64,000 nucleotides of DNA from NCBI GenBank assembly GCA_016706845.1, contig JADJIV010000012.1, positions 1 through 64,000 on the forward strand, given 5' to 3'. The stretch comes from PNOJ01 sp016706845. Its GTDB lineage: Bacteria; Krumholzibacteriota; Krumholzibacteriia; LZORAL124-64-63. The stretch's first letter is position 1. Every line of letters begins with the position of its first letter. A program made the position numbers and the translations under genes. Positions 10,444 to 19,788 of this stretch are shown here, one piece after another. The notes under the pieces are model-generated. The model had not been told where the DNA came from and ran no database searches. It saw only the letters and a list, made by a program, of their open reading frames with translations.

Positions 10444-11745
10444 ATGATCCAGCTGATCCAGCCCTTCCCGTCGCCCCTGGACCGCGCCCACGACTGGCGC
10501 GAGGGCGACGCCGTGACCGCAGTCGACGGCCAGCCCGTCGAGGACATGCTCGACCTCTACTACTACATGCCCCACGGCGAGAAGATGACCCTGACCATCG
10601 CCAGCCGCGACGGCGCCGTCAACAGCGTGGCCTTCGAACCCTACGCGCTGGACAAGGTCATGAGCTGCTTCGCCGCCATGGAGTTCAAGACCTGCGCCTG
10701 CGACTGCGTCTTCTGCTTCATCGACCAGAACCCCCAGGGCATGCGCCCGAGCATCTACGTCAAGGACGAGGACTACCGTCTCAGCTTCCTGTACGGCAAC
10801 TACATCACCCTGACCTCGCTGGGACGCCGCGGCCTCGAGCGCGTCATCCGCCAGAAGATGACGCCGCTGTTCGTCTCGGTGCACGCCACCGACATCGACG
10901 TGCGCACGCGCATGCTGGGCATCAAGCGGCGCATCGACGTGCTGGCGATCCTGCGGCAGCTGGTCGAGGGCGGCATCACCGTGCACGCCCAGGTCGTGCT
11001 GTGCCCGGGCTGGAACGACGGGCCCGTCCTGGACCAGTCCATCGCCGACCTGTTCGCCCTGCACCCGGGCGTCGAGACCCTGGCCGTGGTGCCGGTCGGC
11101 CTGTCGGCCCACCGCGAGGGGTTGACGAAGCTCGACCCGGTCACCCCCGCGATCGCCGCCGCCACCATCGACCTGGTCGGCGTCTGGCAGCAGCGCTGCC
11201 GCGAGCTGGCCGACACGACCTTCGTCCACCTCAGCGACGAGTTCTACCTGCTGACCGGGCGCCCCTTCCCGCCGCAGGACCAGTACGGGGACTTCGCCCA
11301 GCTGGACAACGGCATCGGCCTGACCCGCGGCCTGGAGCAGGCCTGGCGTGAGGCCCTGCTGGAGCGCGCCGCCCACGGCAAGCTGCCGACCCGCCCGGTG
11401 ACGGTGATGACCGGCAAGCTCGGCGAGCTGGCCTTCGCGCAGCGCCTGCTGCCGGCCCTGGACCGTCCCGGCCTGCCCAAGGTCGAACTGGTGGGGGTGG
11501 AGAACCGCTTCTACGGGGCGAGCGTGACGGTGGCCGGACTCCTCTCCGGCGGCGACATCCGGCGCGCCCTGGCCGAACTGCCGGCCGAGCCCGTGCGCGA
11601 CATCCTGCTGCCGCCGCGGATGTTCAACAGCGATGACCTCACCCTCGACGGCCTCGACCTCGCCGCGATCGCCGCCGACCAGCCCCACCGCCTCCACATC
11701 CCCGACGAGGAAGGTCTCATTGACTTCTGGTCGGCGATGGGCTAA
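10444..11745 (+). CDS. DUF512-family radical SAM protein
   Basis: 433 residues. A short PDZ-like N-terminus (AVTAVDGQPVEDML) is followed by a cysteine motif at about residues 79-86 (CACDCVFC, spaced C-x3-C-x2-C as in radical SAM enzymes), a partial radical-SAM core (VSVHATDIDVRTRMLG), and the C-terminal DUF512 domain (about 230-430, with FVHLSDEFYLL and VENRFYGASVTVAGLLSG). The substrate is unknown. In Clostridia the same family sits directly ahead of der, plsY and gpsA, exactly as here, which hints at a role linked to ribosome assembly or envelope lipid synthesis. Confidence 0.88.
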   Translation: MIQLIQPFPSPLDRAHDWREGDAVTAVDGQPVEDMLDLYYYMPHGEKMTLTIASRDGAVNSVAFEPYALDKVMSCFAAMEFKTCACDCVFCFIDQNPQGMRPSIYVKDEDYRLSFLYGNYITLTSLGRRGLERVIRQKMTPLFVSVHATDIDVRTRMLGIKRRIDVLAILRQLVEGGITVHAQVVLCPGWNDGPVLDQSIADLFALHPGVETLAVVPVGLSAHREGLTKLDPVTPAIAAATIDLVGVWQQRCRELADTTFVHLSDEFYLLTGRPFPPQDQYGDFAQLDNGIGLTRGLEQAWREALLERAAHGKLPTRPVTVMTGKLGELAFAQRLLPALDRPGLPKVELVGVENRFYGASVTVAGLLSGGDIRRALAELPAEPVRDILLPPRMFNSDDLTLDGLDLAAIAADQPHRLHIPDEEGLIDFWSAMG

Positions 11746-11840
11746 CGTCCCGCCCAGCGACGCCCCCCTATTCGGATACGCGCCATCTTCTTGTTTGAAA
11801 AGTGATTGCAAGCCTCGCTTCAAGTGCGGAAGGATGGGTC

Positions 11841-13151
11841 GTGGCGACCAGGACCGTGGTCATCGTCGGCCGCCCGAACGTGGGCAAGTCGACCCTCTTC
11901 AACCGCGTCATCGGCGAGCGGAGATCGGTGGTCCACGAGACGCCCGGCGTCACGCGCGACCGCATCGCCGAGCTCACCGACTGGGCGGGGCATTCCTTCC
12001 AGCTGCTGGACACCGGCGGCATCATCCCGTTCGGCGAGGAAGTCTCGCGCTTCGACAGCCTGGTGACCGAGATCGCCCACCTCGCCATCGCCGAGGCCGA
12101 CGTGGTGATCTTCATGGTCGACGGCTCGGGCGGCCTGTCGACGTGGGACGACAGCATCGCCGTGCACCTGCGCCGCAGCGGCAAGCCGGTGGTGCTGACC
12201 GTCAACAAGGTCGAGAAGGAGCACCAGCGCTACGGCGCCGCGGACTTCTACCGCCTCGGCCTGGGCGAACCCCACTGCATCAGCGCCCTGCACGGCCTGG
12301 GCGTGGGGGACCTGCTGGACAAGGTCGTGGCGGACTTCCCGGTCGGCCCCGAGCCCGAGCCCTGCGACATGAAGATCGCGATCCTCGGCCGCCCGAACGT
12401 GGGCAAGTCCAGCCTGCTGAACCTGCTGGTCGGCCGCAACGAGGCGCTGGTCAGCGAGATCGCCGGCACCACGCGCGACGCCATCCACACCGACCTGCAC
12501 TGGCACGGCCGCACCCTGCGCCTGATCGACACCGCCGGCCTGCGCCGCAAGGCGCGCGTCGAGGAGGCCATCGAGGTCTTCAGCAACATGCGCACCGTGC
12601 GCGCGCTGGAAGAGTGCGACGTCGCGGTGCTGATGGTCGACGCCAGCGAGGGCACCGTCACCCAGGACGCCAAGATCGCCGGCCTGATCCACGACGCGGC
12701 CAAGGGCGTCGTGGTCGCCTTCAACAAGTGGGACCTGGTCGAGAAGGACCAGGCCACGCACCTGAAGGTCTGGGAGGAGTTCTGCCGCGAGGTGCCCTTC
12801 CTGACCTACGCGCCCTGGTTCACGCTGTCGTCCCTGACCAAGCAGCGCTCGGGCAAGGTGCTGGAACTGGTGTGGGAGGTGTTCGAGCAGCGCTCCCTGC
12901 GCATCGACACCAGCGAGTTGAACACCTTCCTCGAGGCCATCATCCACAAGCAGCCGCCGCACTTCCACGGCGGCGGGACGGGCAAGGTCTACTTCGCGAC
13001 GCAGGCGGAATCCTCGCCGCCGGCCATCGTGCTGTCGGTGAACAATCCGAAGTTCTTCGACCGCAGCTACCTGCGATTCCTGAACAACCAGATCCGCGAA
13101 GCCTACGGGTTCAAGGGCAACCGGATCTTCATCAAGACCAAGCGTCACTGA
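11841..13151 (+). CDS. der: Ribosome biogenesis GTPase Der (EngA)
   Basis: A double-GTPase needed for 50S subunit assembly. 436 residues from the GTG at 11841, chosen because GGAAGGA sits seven bases upstream (11828-11834); an earlier GTG at 11802 would add 13 residues with no ribosome site. Domain 1 opens with GRPNVGKSTLFN, domain 2 (about residue 184) with GRPNVGKSSLLN. DTGG, DTAG, NKVE and NKWD complete the G motifs, and a KH-like C-terminal domain follows (FLEAIIHKQPP, then FFDRSYLRFLNNQIRE). Confidence 0.96.
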   Translation: MATRTVVIVGRPNVGKSTLFNRVIGERRSVVHETPGVTRDRIAELTDWAGHSFQLLDTGGIIPFGEEVSRFDSLVTEIAHLAIAEADVVIFMVDGSGGLSTWDDSIAVHLRRSGKPVVLTVNKVEKEHQRYGAADFYRLGLGEPHCISALHGLGVGDLLDKVVADFPVGPEPEPCDMKIAILGRPNVGKSSLLNLLVGRNEALVSEIAGTTRDAIHTDLHWHGRTLRLIDTAGLRRKARVEEAIEVFSNMRTVRALEECDVAVLMVDASEGTVTQDAKIAGLIHDAAKGVVVAFNKWDLVEKDQATHLKVWEEFCREVPFLTYAPWFTLSSLTKQRSGKVLELVWEVFEQRSLRIDTSELNTFLEAIIHKQPPHFHGGGTGKVYFATQAESSPPAIVLSVNNPKFFDRSYLRFLNNQIREAYGFKGNRIFIKTKRH

Positions 13152-13164
13152 GCGGAAGGCGCCC

Positions 13165-13848
13165 ATGCTCCTGCTGTTGAGCCTGTTGCTGGCCTACCTG
13201 CTGGGCGCGGTGCCCTTCAGCTTCATCGTGGCGCGCGCGGTGCGCGGGATCGACCTGCGGCACCACGGCAGCGGCAACCTCGGCGCCACCAACGTGTTCC
13301 GCGCCGTGGGACCCCGCTGGGGCGTGCTGGTGTTCCTGCTGGACTGGGCCAAGGGCGCCGGCGCGGTGCTCATCATGTCGGCGGTGGCGGCGGGCTGGCC
13401 CCCGCAGCAGGCGACGCCGCTGCACCTGCCGCCGGATCTCTGGCGCATCTTCGCCGGCTTCGTCGCCTCCCTCGGCCACACCCTGTCGCCCTTCGTCGGC
13501 TGGCACGGCGGCAAGGGCGTGGCCACGACCTGCGGCGCCTTCTTCGTGCTGGCGCCGTACCCCACGCTGATCGCCCTGGGCGTCTTCTTCCTGGTGCTGG
13601 CCCTGCGCCGGATCATCTCGCTGGCCAGCATCAGCGCGGCGGTGGTCCTGCCGTTCGCCGTCGGCTTCTTCGAGTGGCGCTCCGAACAGTTCTCGCGCAC
13701 CATCTTCGTCTTCGCCCTGCTGATCTGCGGCTGGGTGGTGTTCCGGCACCGCGCGAACATCCGCCGCCTGCGCGCCGGCACCGAGGCGGCCATCGGCGCC
13801 GGAAGCAACCGGCCGAAGGCCCCGGACGGGCCGCGGGAGCGCACGTGA
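13165..13848 (+). CDS. plsY: Acyl-phosphate:glycerol-3-phosphate acyltransferase PlsY
   Basis: An integral-membrane enzyme making lysophosphatidic acid from acyl-phosphate. 227 residues with about five hydrophobic helices. The conserved loops are present: GSGNLGATNVFR at about residues 35-46, GHTLSPFVGWHGGKGVATTCG at about 108-128, and HRANIRRL near the C-terminus. A 30-residue tail (GAGSNRPKAPDGPRERT) is longer than usual. Its stop overlaps the gpsA GTG by four bases, coupling the two successive steps of phospholipid precursor synthesis. Confidence 0.95.
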   Translation: MLLLLSLLLAYLLGAVPFSFIVARAVRGIDLRHHGSGNLGATNVFRAVGPRWGVLVFLLDWAKGAGAVLIMSAVAAGWPPQQATPLHLPPDLWRIFAGFVASLGHTLSPFVGWHGGKGVATTCGAFFVLAPYPTLIALGVFFLVLALRRIISLASISAAVVLPFAVGFFEWRSEQFSRTIFVFALLICGWVVFRHRANIRRLRAGTEAAIGAGSNRPKAPDGPRERT

Positions 13849-14858
13849 AGGCCGCCGTCCTGGGCACCGGCAGCTGGGGGACGGGCTTCGGCCGCCACCT
13901 GGCCTCGCTGGGGAGCGAGGTGGTGCTGTGGGGCATCGATCCCTCCCAGGTCGACGCCATCGCAACGATGCACGCCAACCCCGAGTACTTCCCCGGCCTG
14001 CTGCTGCCACCGAACCTGACCGCCACCCTGGACCTCGACGCGGCCGTCGACGGCGCCGACGCCGTCTTCGTCGTGCTGCCCAGCCAGGCGGTGCGCGCCG
14101 TCGCCATCCGCCTGCGCACCTGCGACCTGCGTCCGGGCTGCCCGATCGTGTGCCTGAGCAAGGGGCTCGAACTCGAAACGCTCAAACGGCTCAGCACCGT
14201 CCTGGAAGAGGAACTGTGCCAGGACGCCGCCGGCGGGTCCCACCCGATCGGCGTGCTGCTCGGCCCCAGCCACGCCGAGGAGGTCGTGCTGGGCATGCCC
14301 ACGGCCCTGGTGCTGGCGGGCTACGGCGACGGCTGGCACGCCCTGCAGGGCCGCCTGGCCGGCCCCACGCTGCGCGTCTACACGAACGACGACCTGCTCG
14401 GCGTGGAGATCGCCGCCGCGTTCAAGAACGTCATCGCCATCGCGGTCGGCATGTGCGACGGGCTCGGCTACGGCGACAACACGCGCGGCGCGGTGATGAC
14501 CCGCGGCCTGAAGGAGCTGGCCCGCCTGGGCATCGCCCTGGGCGGCCACTTCGAGACCTTCTACGGCCTGTCCGGCATCGGCGACCTGATCACCACCTGC
14601 ACGAGCCGCCACTCCCGCAACCGCAACTTCGGCGAGGCGGTGGCCCGCGGCGACCACGACCCGCAGGAGATCCTGCGCGACGCCAAGCAGGTGGTCGAAG
14701 GGGCCGTGATGACCCAGGCCGCCTTGAAGTTGAGCGCGAAGCATCAGATAGAACTTCCTATCACACAGGAAGTTCACCATGTGCTATATTCCGGCAAGTC
14801 GGCCTCTCGGGCCATGCAGGACCTGATGGAGCGGACGCTGCGTTCCGAGTTGGAGTGA
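13845..14858 (+). CDS. gpsA: Glycerol-3-phosphate dehydrogenase [NAD(P)+] GpsA
   Basis: Reduces DHAP to sn-glycerol-3-phosphate. 337 residues from a GTG at 13845 inside the plsY stop. GTGSWGTGFGRHLA at about residues 6-19 is the dinucleotide-binding loop, LGPSHAEEV lies near 137, and the catalytic-domain signature AAFKNVIAIAVGMCDGL begins near 188 with its lysine. GIGDLITTC completes the family set. The last 60 bases are less GC-rich but the frame is continuous. Confidence 0.95.
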   Translation: MKAAVLGTGSWGTGFGRHLASLGSEVVLWGIDPSQVDAIATMHANPEYFPGLLLPPNLTATLDLDAAVDGADAVFVVLPSQAVRAVAIRLRTCDLRPGCPIVCLSKGLELETLKRLSTVLEEELCQDAAGGSHPIGVLLGPSHAEEVVLGMPTALVLAGYGDGWHALQGRLAGPTLRVYTNDDLLGVEIAAAFKNVIAIAVGMCDGLGYGDNTRGAVMTRGLKELARLGIALGGHFETFYGLSGIGDLITTCTSRHSRNRNFGEAVARGDHDPQEILRDAKQVVEGAVMTQAALKLSAKHQIELPITQEVHHVLYSGKSASRAMQDLMERTLRSELE

Positions 14859-14871
14859 CCGCGCGGAGGGG

Positions 14872-15267
14872 ATGATCGTGGCCGATCTGCCCGACAAGCT
14901 CTACTACTCGATCCGCGAGATCGCCGAGCACACCGGCGTGGAGCCGCACGTCCTGCGCTACTGGGAGACGGAGTTCCCCACCCTGCGCCCGAAGCGGGCC
15001 CGCTCCGGCGCGCGCACCTACCGGCGCCGCGACGTCGAGGAGATCCAGCTGATCCGCCGCCTCCTGCACGAGCAGGGCTACCGGATCGAGGGCGCGCGCA
15101 AGTTCCTGCGCGAGCGCCGCCAGCCCCAGGAAACACCGGCGCCGGAAGCGACGCGCGACGACATGTTCACCGCCCAGGACCGCACCGCCCGCCTGCAGGC
15201 CGTGCGCGCGGGACTGCGCGAGGTGCTCGACCTGCTGGCCGCCATGAAGACGCCGGGCAAGGGCTGA
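14872..15267 (+). CDS. MerR-family transcriptional regulator
   Basis: 131 residues with an N-terminal MerR winged helix: YYSIREIAEHTGVEPHVLRYWETEF (residues about 10-34) then the wing TYRRRDVEEIQLIRRLLHEQGYRIEGARKFLRE. The rest is a helical linker (EVLDLLAAMKTPGKG) without a metal-binding cysteine set, so the effector is unknown. It follows gpsA by 13 bases and precedes tRNA-Pro. Short MerR genes next to gpsA or tRNA-Pro are common in deltaproteobacteria-like genomes. Confidence 0.88.
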   Translation: MIVADLPDKLYYSIREIAEHTGVEPHVLRYWETEFPTLRPKRARSGARTYRRRDVEEIQLIRRLLHEQGYRIEGARKFLRERRQPQETPAPEATRDDMFTAQDRTARLQAVRAGLREVLDLLAAMKTPGKG

Positions 15268-15287
15268 GTCGACCGGTGCGATCCCCC

Positions 15288-15316
15288 TTGTCCCGAACGG
15301 GGTCGCGTATTAGATT
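15288..15316 (+). promoter_or_regulatory. Probable promoter of tRNA-Pro(GGG)
   Basis: TTGTCC at 15288-15293, a 17 bp spacer and TAGATT at 15311-15316. It lies 41 bases ahead of the tRNA, beyond the merR stop. Moderate match. Confidence 0.45.
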
Positions 15317-15357
15317 GTCCCTTCGCCCGGGCCCTGCCCGGGCACGTTTTGAAAGGT

Positions 15358-15434
15358 CGGGCCGTAGCGCAGCCCGGTAGCGCACTTGCATGGGGGGCAA
15401 GGGGTCGGCGGTTCAAATCCGCCCGGCCCGACCA
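15358..15434 (+). tRNA. tRNA-Pro (anticodon GGG)
   Basis: Acceptor CGGGCCG pairs with CGGCCCG; anticodon stem CTTGC/GCAAG closes loop ATGGGGG, giving anticodon GGG; T loop TTCAAAT; CCA encoded at 15432-15434. Flanked by a promoter and a strong terminator. Confidence 0.95.
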
Positions 15435-15452
15435 TCCAACCTCCGAAAAGAC

Positions 15453-15487
15453 AACGGGTTGCCGATGAGGCGGCCCGTTTCTTTTTT
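15453..15487 (+). terminator. Intrinsic terminator after tRNA-Pro(GGG)
   Basis: AACGGG (15453-15458) pairs with CCCGTT (15474-15479), followed by TCTTTTTT. The loop TTGCCGATGAGGCGG also pairs internally (GCC/GGC). Nearly the same sequence follows tRNA-Gly at 10368. Confidence 0.75.
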
Positions 15488-15725
15488 GCCCTAATAATCA
15501 TCTGGGCACCCTTGGGGCACCCTTCGTCGGGATCCACAGATGATCGGGACAAACGGTTGCGACATTGTGCCCGCCATCTTCGATCATACCAGCCCGCCAA
15601 ATGGCAGTACTGGCAGTAGTCGATCCACCCACCGTCACGGTCGAAGAGCGTGAACATGCCGACATGCTCGCCGTACCCGGACGCCCGCACTTCTTCAATC
15701 CTGTCCTTTTCACGTCGCGCACCCG
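15488..15725. other. Intergenic region without a recognisable gene
   Basis: About 240 bases of lower GC between the tRNA-Pro terminator and the acyltransferase. It holds a direct repeat of GGGCACCCTT (near 15508 and 15519) just after the terminator. The minus-strand frame through here has no stop before the tRNA and no family match, so it is not called as a gene. A decayed integration site next to the tRNA is possible but unproven. Confidence 0.4.
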
Positions 15726-15770
15726 GTGCGATCATGTCCGCGGTACCGCACCCCGACCCGGAGATCGCAC

Positions 15771-16672
15771 TTGCGCCTGACGCGGACACCGCCCATTCCC
15801 TTCGGCTACCGCACCAGCGCGTTCTGGTACGCGCTCGGGGCGCGCATCGCCGTCGCTGCGCCGCGCGGCGTCGTGCGCTGGGCGGCGCGGCGGGTGGGGG
15901 ACTGGTACGGCTGGACCCATCCCGGCGTGAGGCGGACCGTGGCGCGTCAGCTGTCGCTGGCAGACCGGGCCCGCGGCGACGGGCGGCGCACGCCGGTGCA
16001 GCGGCCCTTCCGTGAGTTCAGCGAGACGGTCGCGGATTTCCTGCGACTGGCCGGCGGTCGCGGGGGTCAGATCGTGGCGGAGATCGAGGTGTCCGGGCTC
16101 GATCACCTGCAACGCTGCCAGCAGAGCGGCGAAGGCATCCTGTTCCTGAGCGCCCACATGGGCAACTGGGAGGCGATCGGGGCCTGGGGCGCGTCGCGGG
16201 GTCTGCGCGTGTTGGGCGTGGCGCGTCCGCACCCGAACCCGCGCGTGGACGAGTTCTTCAACGCGGCCCGCCGCCGCTTCGGGCTCGCGGTCTTCCCGCT
16301 GGGCGGCGACCCGCGCCTGCTCGCCGAGCACCTGCAGGGCGGGGGCGTGGTGGCCATCGTCGGCGATCGGGACTTCACCGGCCGCGGCGCCGAGGTGGCT
16401 TTCCTGGGCGCCCGCACCCGGCTGCCGCAGGGCTGGATCCGCCTGGCCCAGCAGACCGGCGCCTGGATCCTGCCGGGTCGCCACCGGCGCGGGCTCGAAG
16501 GCGGGCGCCGCGTCTCACGCCTGGAATTCCGGGAACCCTGGCGCGTCGCGCCCGGCGAGGCGGGCGCCGCCGAAGCCTTCGGCCGCGGCTCTGCATTTCT
16601 CGAAGAGTTGATCCGCGAGGATCCCGGCGCCTGGACCGTCTTCGACCCCGTGCTGCTGGGAGGCCAACCGCA

Positions 16673-16676
<4 letters not shown>
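15771..16676 (+). CDS. LpxL/HtrB-type lipid A lauroyl/myristoyl acyltransferase family protein
   Basis: About 301 residues. The lysophospholipid/lipid A acyltransferase core has the H-x4-D/E catalytic motif as HMGNWE (SAHMGNWEAIG), then RPHPNPRVDEFFN and VVAIVGDRDFTGRG, which match the block III/IV positions. The family adds secondary acyl chains to lipid A at the inner membrane. The start is uncertain: GTG at 15726 is in frame, but TTG at 15771 with a GGAG about ten bases upstream gives the usual short N-terminus. It overlaps the next glycosyltransferase by four bases. Confidence 0.78.
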
Positions 16677-17358
<682 letters not shown>

Positions 17359-17362
<4 letters not shown>

Positions 17363-18147
17363 CCCGCCACATCCTGCTGAGCAACGACGACGGCATCGAA
17401 GCCCATGGCCTGAACCTGCTGGCCCGCGCCCTGGTCGATCGCGGCGACGTCCGGGTCAGCGTCGTGGCGCCCTCGGAGCAGCAGAGCGCCTCGAGCCACT
17501 CGCTGACCATCCGCAACCCGATCCGCGTGCTCGACTGCGGGCCTGGCCGCTGGGCGGTCACCGGCACGCCCACCGACAGCGTGCTGGTCGCGGTCGAGCA
17601 CATCCTGCGCGACGACCCGCCCGACCTGGTCATCAGCGGCATCAACCACGGCGCGAACATGGGGGAGGACGTCACCTACTCCGGCACCGTGGCCGCCGCG
17701 CTCGAGGGCGCGATCCTGGGCTTCCCCAGCTACGCCCTGTCCTGCGCCTCGTGGCACCCGCGCGACTGGGGCGCGGCGGAGGCCTTCGTGCGCCACCACC
17801 TCGACGACCTGCTGGCGGTCCCGATGCCGGGCAACGCGCTGCTGAACGTGAACATCCCGGACATCCCGGCCGCCGAGGTGCGCGGCATCCGCACCTGCCC
17901 GCTGGGCCACCGCCGCTACAAGGACGTCATCACCGAACAGACCGACCCGCGCGGCCGCCCCTACCTGTGGATCGGCGGGCGCGGCCCGACCTGGGAGCAG
18001 ATCCCGGACACCGACGCCGTGCTGCTGCAGCAGGGGTTCGTGGTGGTCACCCCGCTGCGCGTCGACCTGACGCACTCCGAACTGCTGGCCGGCATGGGTG
18101 GGCTCGATCTCGCCGGGCCGCTCGGCCCGGCGGCGGGGGCGCGATGA
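17359..18147 (+). CDS. surE: 5'/3'-nucleotidase SurE
   Basis: A metal-dependent survival nucleotidase of 262 residues. It begins ILLSNDDGIEAHGL with the catalytic Asp pair, continues with VVAPSEQQSASSHSLT, VTGTPTDSVLVA and SGINHGANMGEDVTYSGTVAAA, all SurE signatures. Overlaps both neighbours by four bases (ATGA). surE followed by pcm is a widely conserved stress-survival pair. Confidence 0.96.
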
Positions 18148-18794
18148 AGGACTACGCCGTCGCGCGCCGCCGCATGGTGGACGAGCAGATCCGCGACGCC
18201 GGCGTCACCGACCCGGCCGTCCTGAGCGCGATGCGCGAGGTCCCCCGCCACCGCTTCGTGCCCCGGCTGCTGCACCACCGGGCCTACCAGGGTTGCGCCC
18301 TGCCCATCGGCCACGGCCAGACCATCAGCCAGCCCTTCATCGTGGGCCTGATGACCGCGCTGCTGGAACTCAAGGGCGACGAGCGCGTCCTGGAGGTGGG
18401 CACCGGGTCGGGCTACCAGGCGGCCATCCTGTCCCGGCTGGCCCGCGAGGTGGTCAGTGTCGAGCGCATCGAGGCGCTGGCCTTGCGCGCCGCCCGGACG
18501 CTCGAGGAGCTGGGCTGCGCGAACGTCGAGATCCGGGCCGCCGACGGCGGCGACGGCCAGCCCGCCGCCGGCCCCTTCGACGCCGTCGTGGTGACGGCCT
18601 GCCCCCCGCGCCTGCCGTCCCTGCTCTTCCACGTCCTGCGGGAGGGCGGGGTCCTGGTCCTGCCGATCGGGGACGACGACGATCAGATCCTCTACCGCTA
18701 CCGCAAGGTGGGGGGGGAGCCGGTCGTGGAGCGGTCGGTGGCCTGCCGGTTCGTGCCGATGCTGGACGGGGTGCAGAAGCTCGCCGGGGAGTGA
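18144..18794 (+). CDS. pcm: Protein-L-isoaspartate O-methyltransferase Pcm
   Basis: Repairs isoaspartyl damage in proteins using SAM. 216 residues; MVDEQIRDAGVTDPAVLSAM at the start, PIGHGQTISQPFIVGLMT at about 53-70, and the SAM-binding EVGTGSGYQAAIL at about 84-96, all typical. Start ATG overlaps the surE stop. In E. coli nlpD follows pcm. Here tRNA-Pro and a transport unit intervene before a LysM/M23 gene at 25457. Confidence 0.96.
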   Translation: MKDYAVARRRMVDEQIRDAGVTDPAVLSAMREVPRHRFVPRLLHHRAYQGCALPIGHGQTISQPFIVGLMTALLELKGDERVLEVGTGSGYQAAILSRLAREVVSVERIEALALRAARTLEELGCANVEIRAADGGDGQPAAGPFDAVVVTACPPRLPSLLFHVLREGGVLVLPIGDDDDQILYRYRKVGGEPVVERSVACRFVPMLDGVQKLAGE

Positions 18795-18814
18795 CACTGG
18801 TCCGGAACCCGTCC

Positions 18815-18843
18815 TTGCGTTTCCGGCCCGGAGAGTGCATCTT
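18815..18843 (+). promoter_or_regulatory. Probable promoter of tRNA-Pro(CGG)
   Basis: TTGCGT at 18815-18820, 17 bp, CATCTT at 18838-18843, about 60 bases ahead of the tRNA. Moderate match to the promoters seen before the other tRNAs. Confidence 0.45.
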
Positions 18844-18904
18844 GTGCGTCTGTTTCGCGGATCCCCGGCCGAGGTCGGGGCGGGCCGCGGACCGCAGTTC
18901 AGGT

Positions 18905-18981
<77 letters not shown>

Positions 18982-18985
18982 CACG

Positions 18986-19024
18986 AAAAGGAACGGGCCG
19001 CCTCTGGGCGGCCTTTCCTATTTT
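18986..19024 (+). terminator. Intrinsic terminator after tRNA-Pro(CGG)
   Basis: GGCCGCC (18996-19002) pairs with GGCGGCC (19007-19013), extended by AAAGG/CCTTT, followed by TTTCCTATTTT. Also lies 3' of the convergent metallophosphoesterase gene, so it may serve both directions. Confidence 0.75.
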
Positions 19025-19046
19025 AAAGCGTTCGATGGCACCGATC

Positions 19047-19783
19047 TTATCTCAGCCCGATCAGCCGCCGCCATCTCCGCCGGCCAGGCAGCGGAACCTC
19101 GTGCTCCACGCGCCGCACCTCGCCCCCCGGTTCCAGCAGCGCGTAACCCTGCCAGCTCTGGGGCAGCCCCAGGTAGCGGATCCCGTCGTGCTCGCTCTCG
19201 TGCCAGCGGTGGTGGTGCCCGAAGAGCCACCAGCGCGGCCGCAGGTGCGCCGCCACGCGCGCCAGGCCCGCCACGCCGGGAGGGCCCAGATGGGCGTGCG
19301 TGACTCGCTGGTCACCCCGATCCCCGTGGGGCAGTCGTGGCTGAGCACGAGGTCGATGCTGCCGGGAGCGTGCGCCAGACAGGCGTCGATGTCCCGCTCG
19401 CGGATCTCGCTGCCGCACGGTGTCGACCAGGCGTCCATGTAGCGCGCGCCGCCTACGCACAGGCAGTTCCACCCGCCCACGCGCTGGCGGGAGGCGCGGG
19501 GCAGGTGGGTGACGACGTCCGCGTAGTCGCGCACCAGCCGCTCGAACGCGGCGAAGTCCTCGTGGTTGCCCTCGATGAAGGCCGTCGGGTGGGAGAACCG
19601 CCGCCCGCCGCGCCGGAAGTGGCGGTGCAGTTCGGCGCCGAACAGCCCGAAGTCCCCCAGCACCAGCACCCGCTCGACGGGACGGCCCCAGGTCTCCTGC
19701 GCGTGCGCCGCCTGCGCGTCGATGACTCCGTAATGCGCGTGGACGTCGCTGAGCAGCAGGACCGAACCTTCGCCCGTCGTCAT
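19047..19783 (-). CDS. Calcineurin-like metallophosphoesterase, frameshifted near 19305
   Basis: About 245 residues when repaired. The N-terminal part shows VLLLSDVHAHYG (D-x-H), VLVLGDFGLFG (GD), FIEGNHEDF (GNHE) and VLSHDCPTG, the metal-binding series. The last part (LRPRWWLFGHHHRWHE, with GHHH) lies in another frame; the switch occurs near 19305 and needs one base. The gene is probably intact in the organism. Its ATG at 19783 lies five bases past the stop of the Cache-DUF294 gene, so it is the last gene of the symporter unit. The phosphoester substrate is unknown. Confidence 0.72.
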
Positions 19784-19788
19784 CGCGT

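Noticed and set aside
15500..15530. Direct GGGCACCCTT repeat beside tRNA-Pro as an integrase att site
   Set aside because: No integrase, no second copy of the tRNA 3' end, and the repeat is too short.
15310..15789. Minus-strand ORF across the tRNA-Pro(GGG) gene and its terminator
   Set aside because: It translates the complement of a tRNA and terminator (GGFEPPTPC-type sequence) and has no stop before it; no family match.
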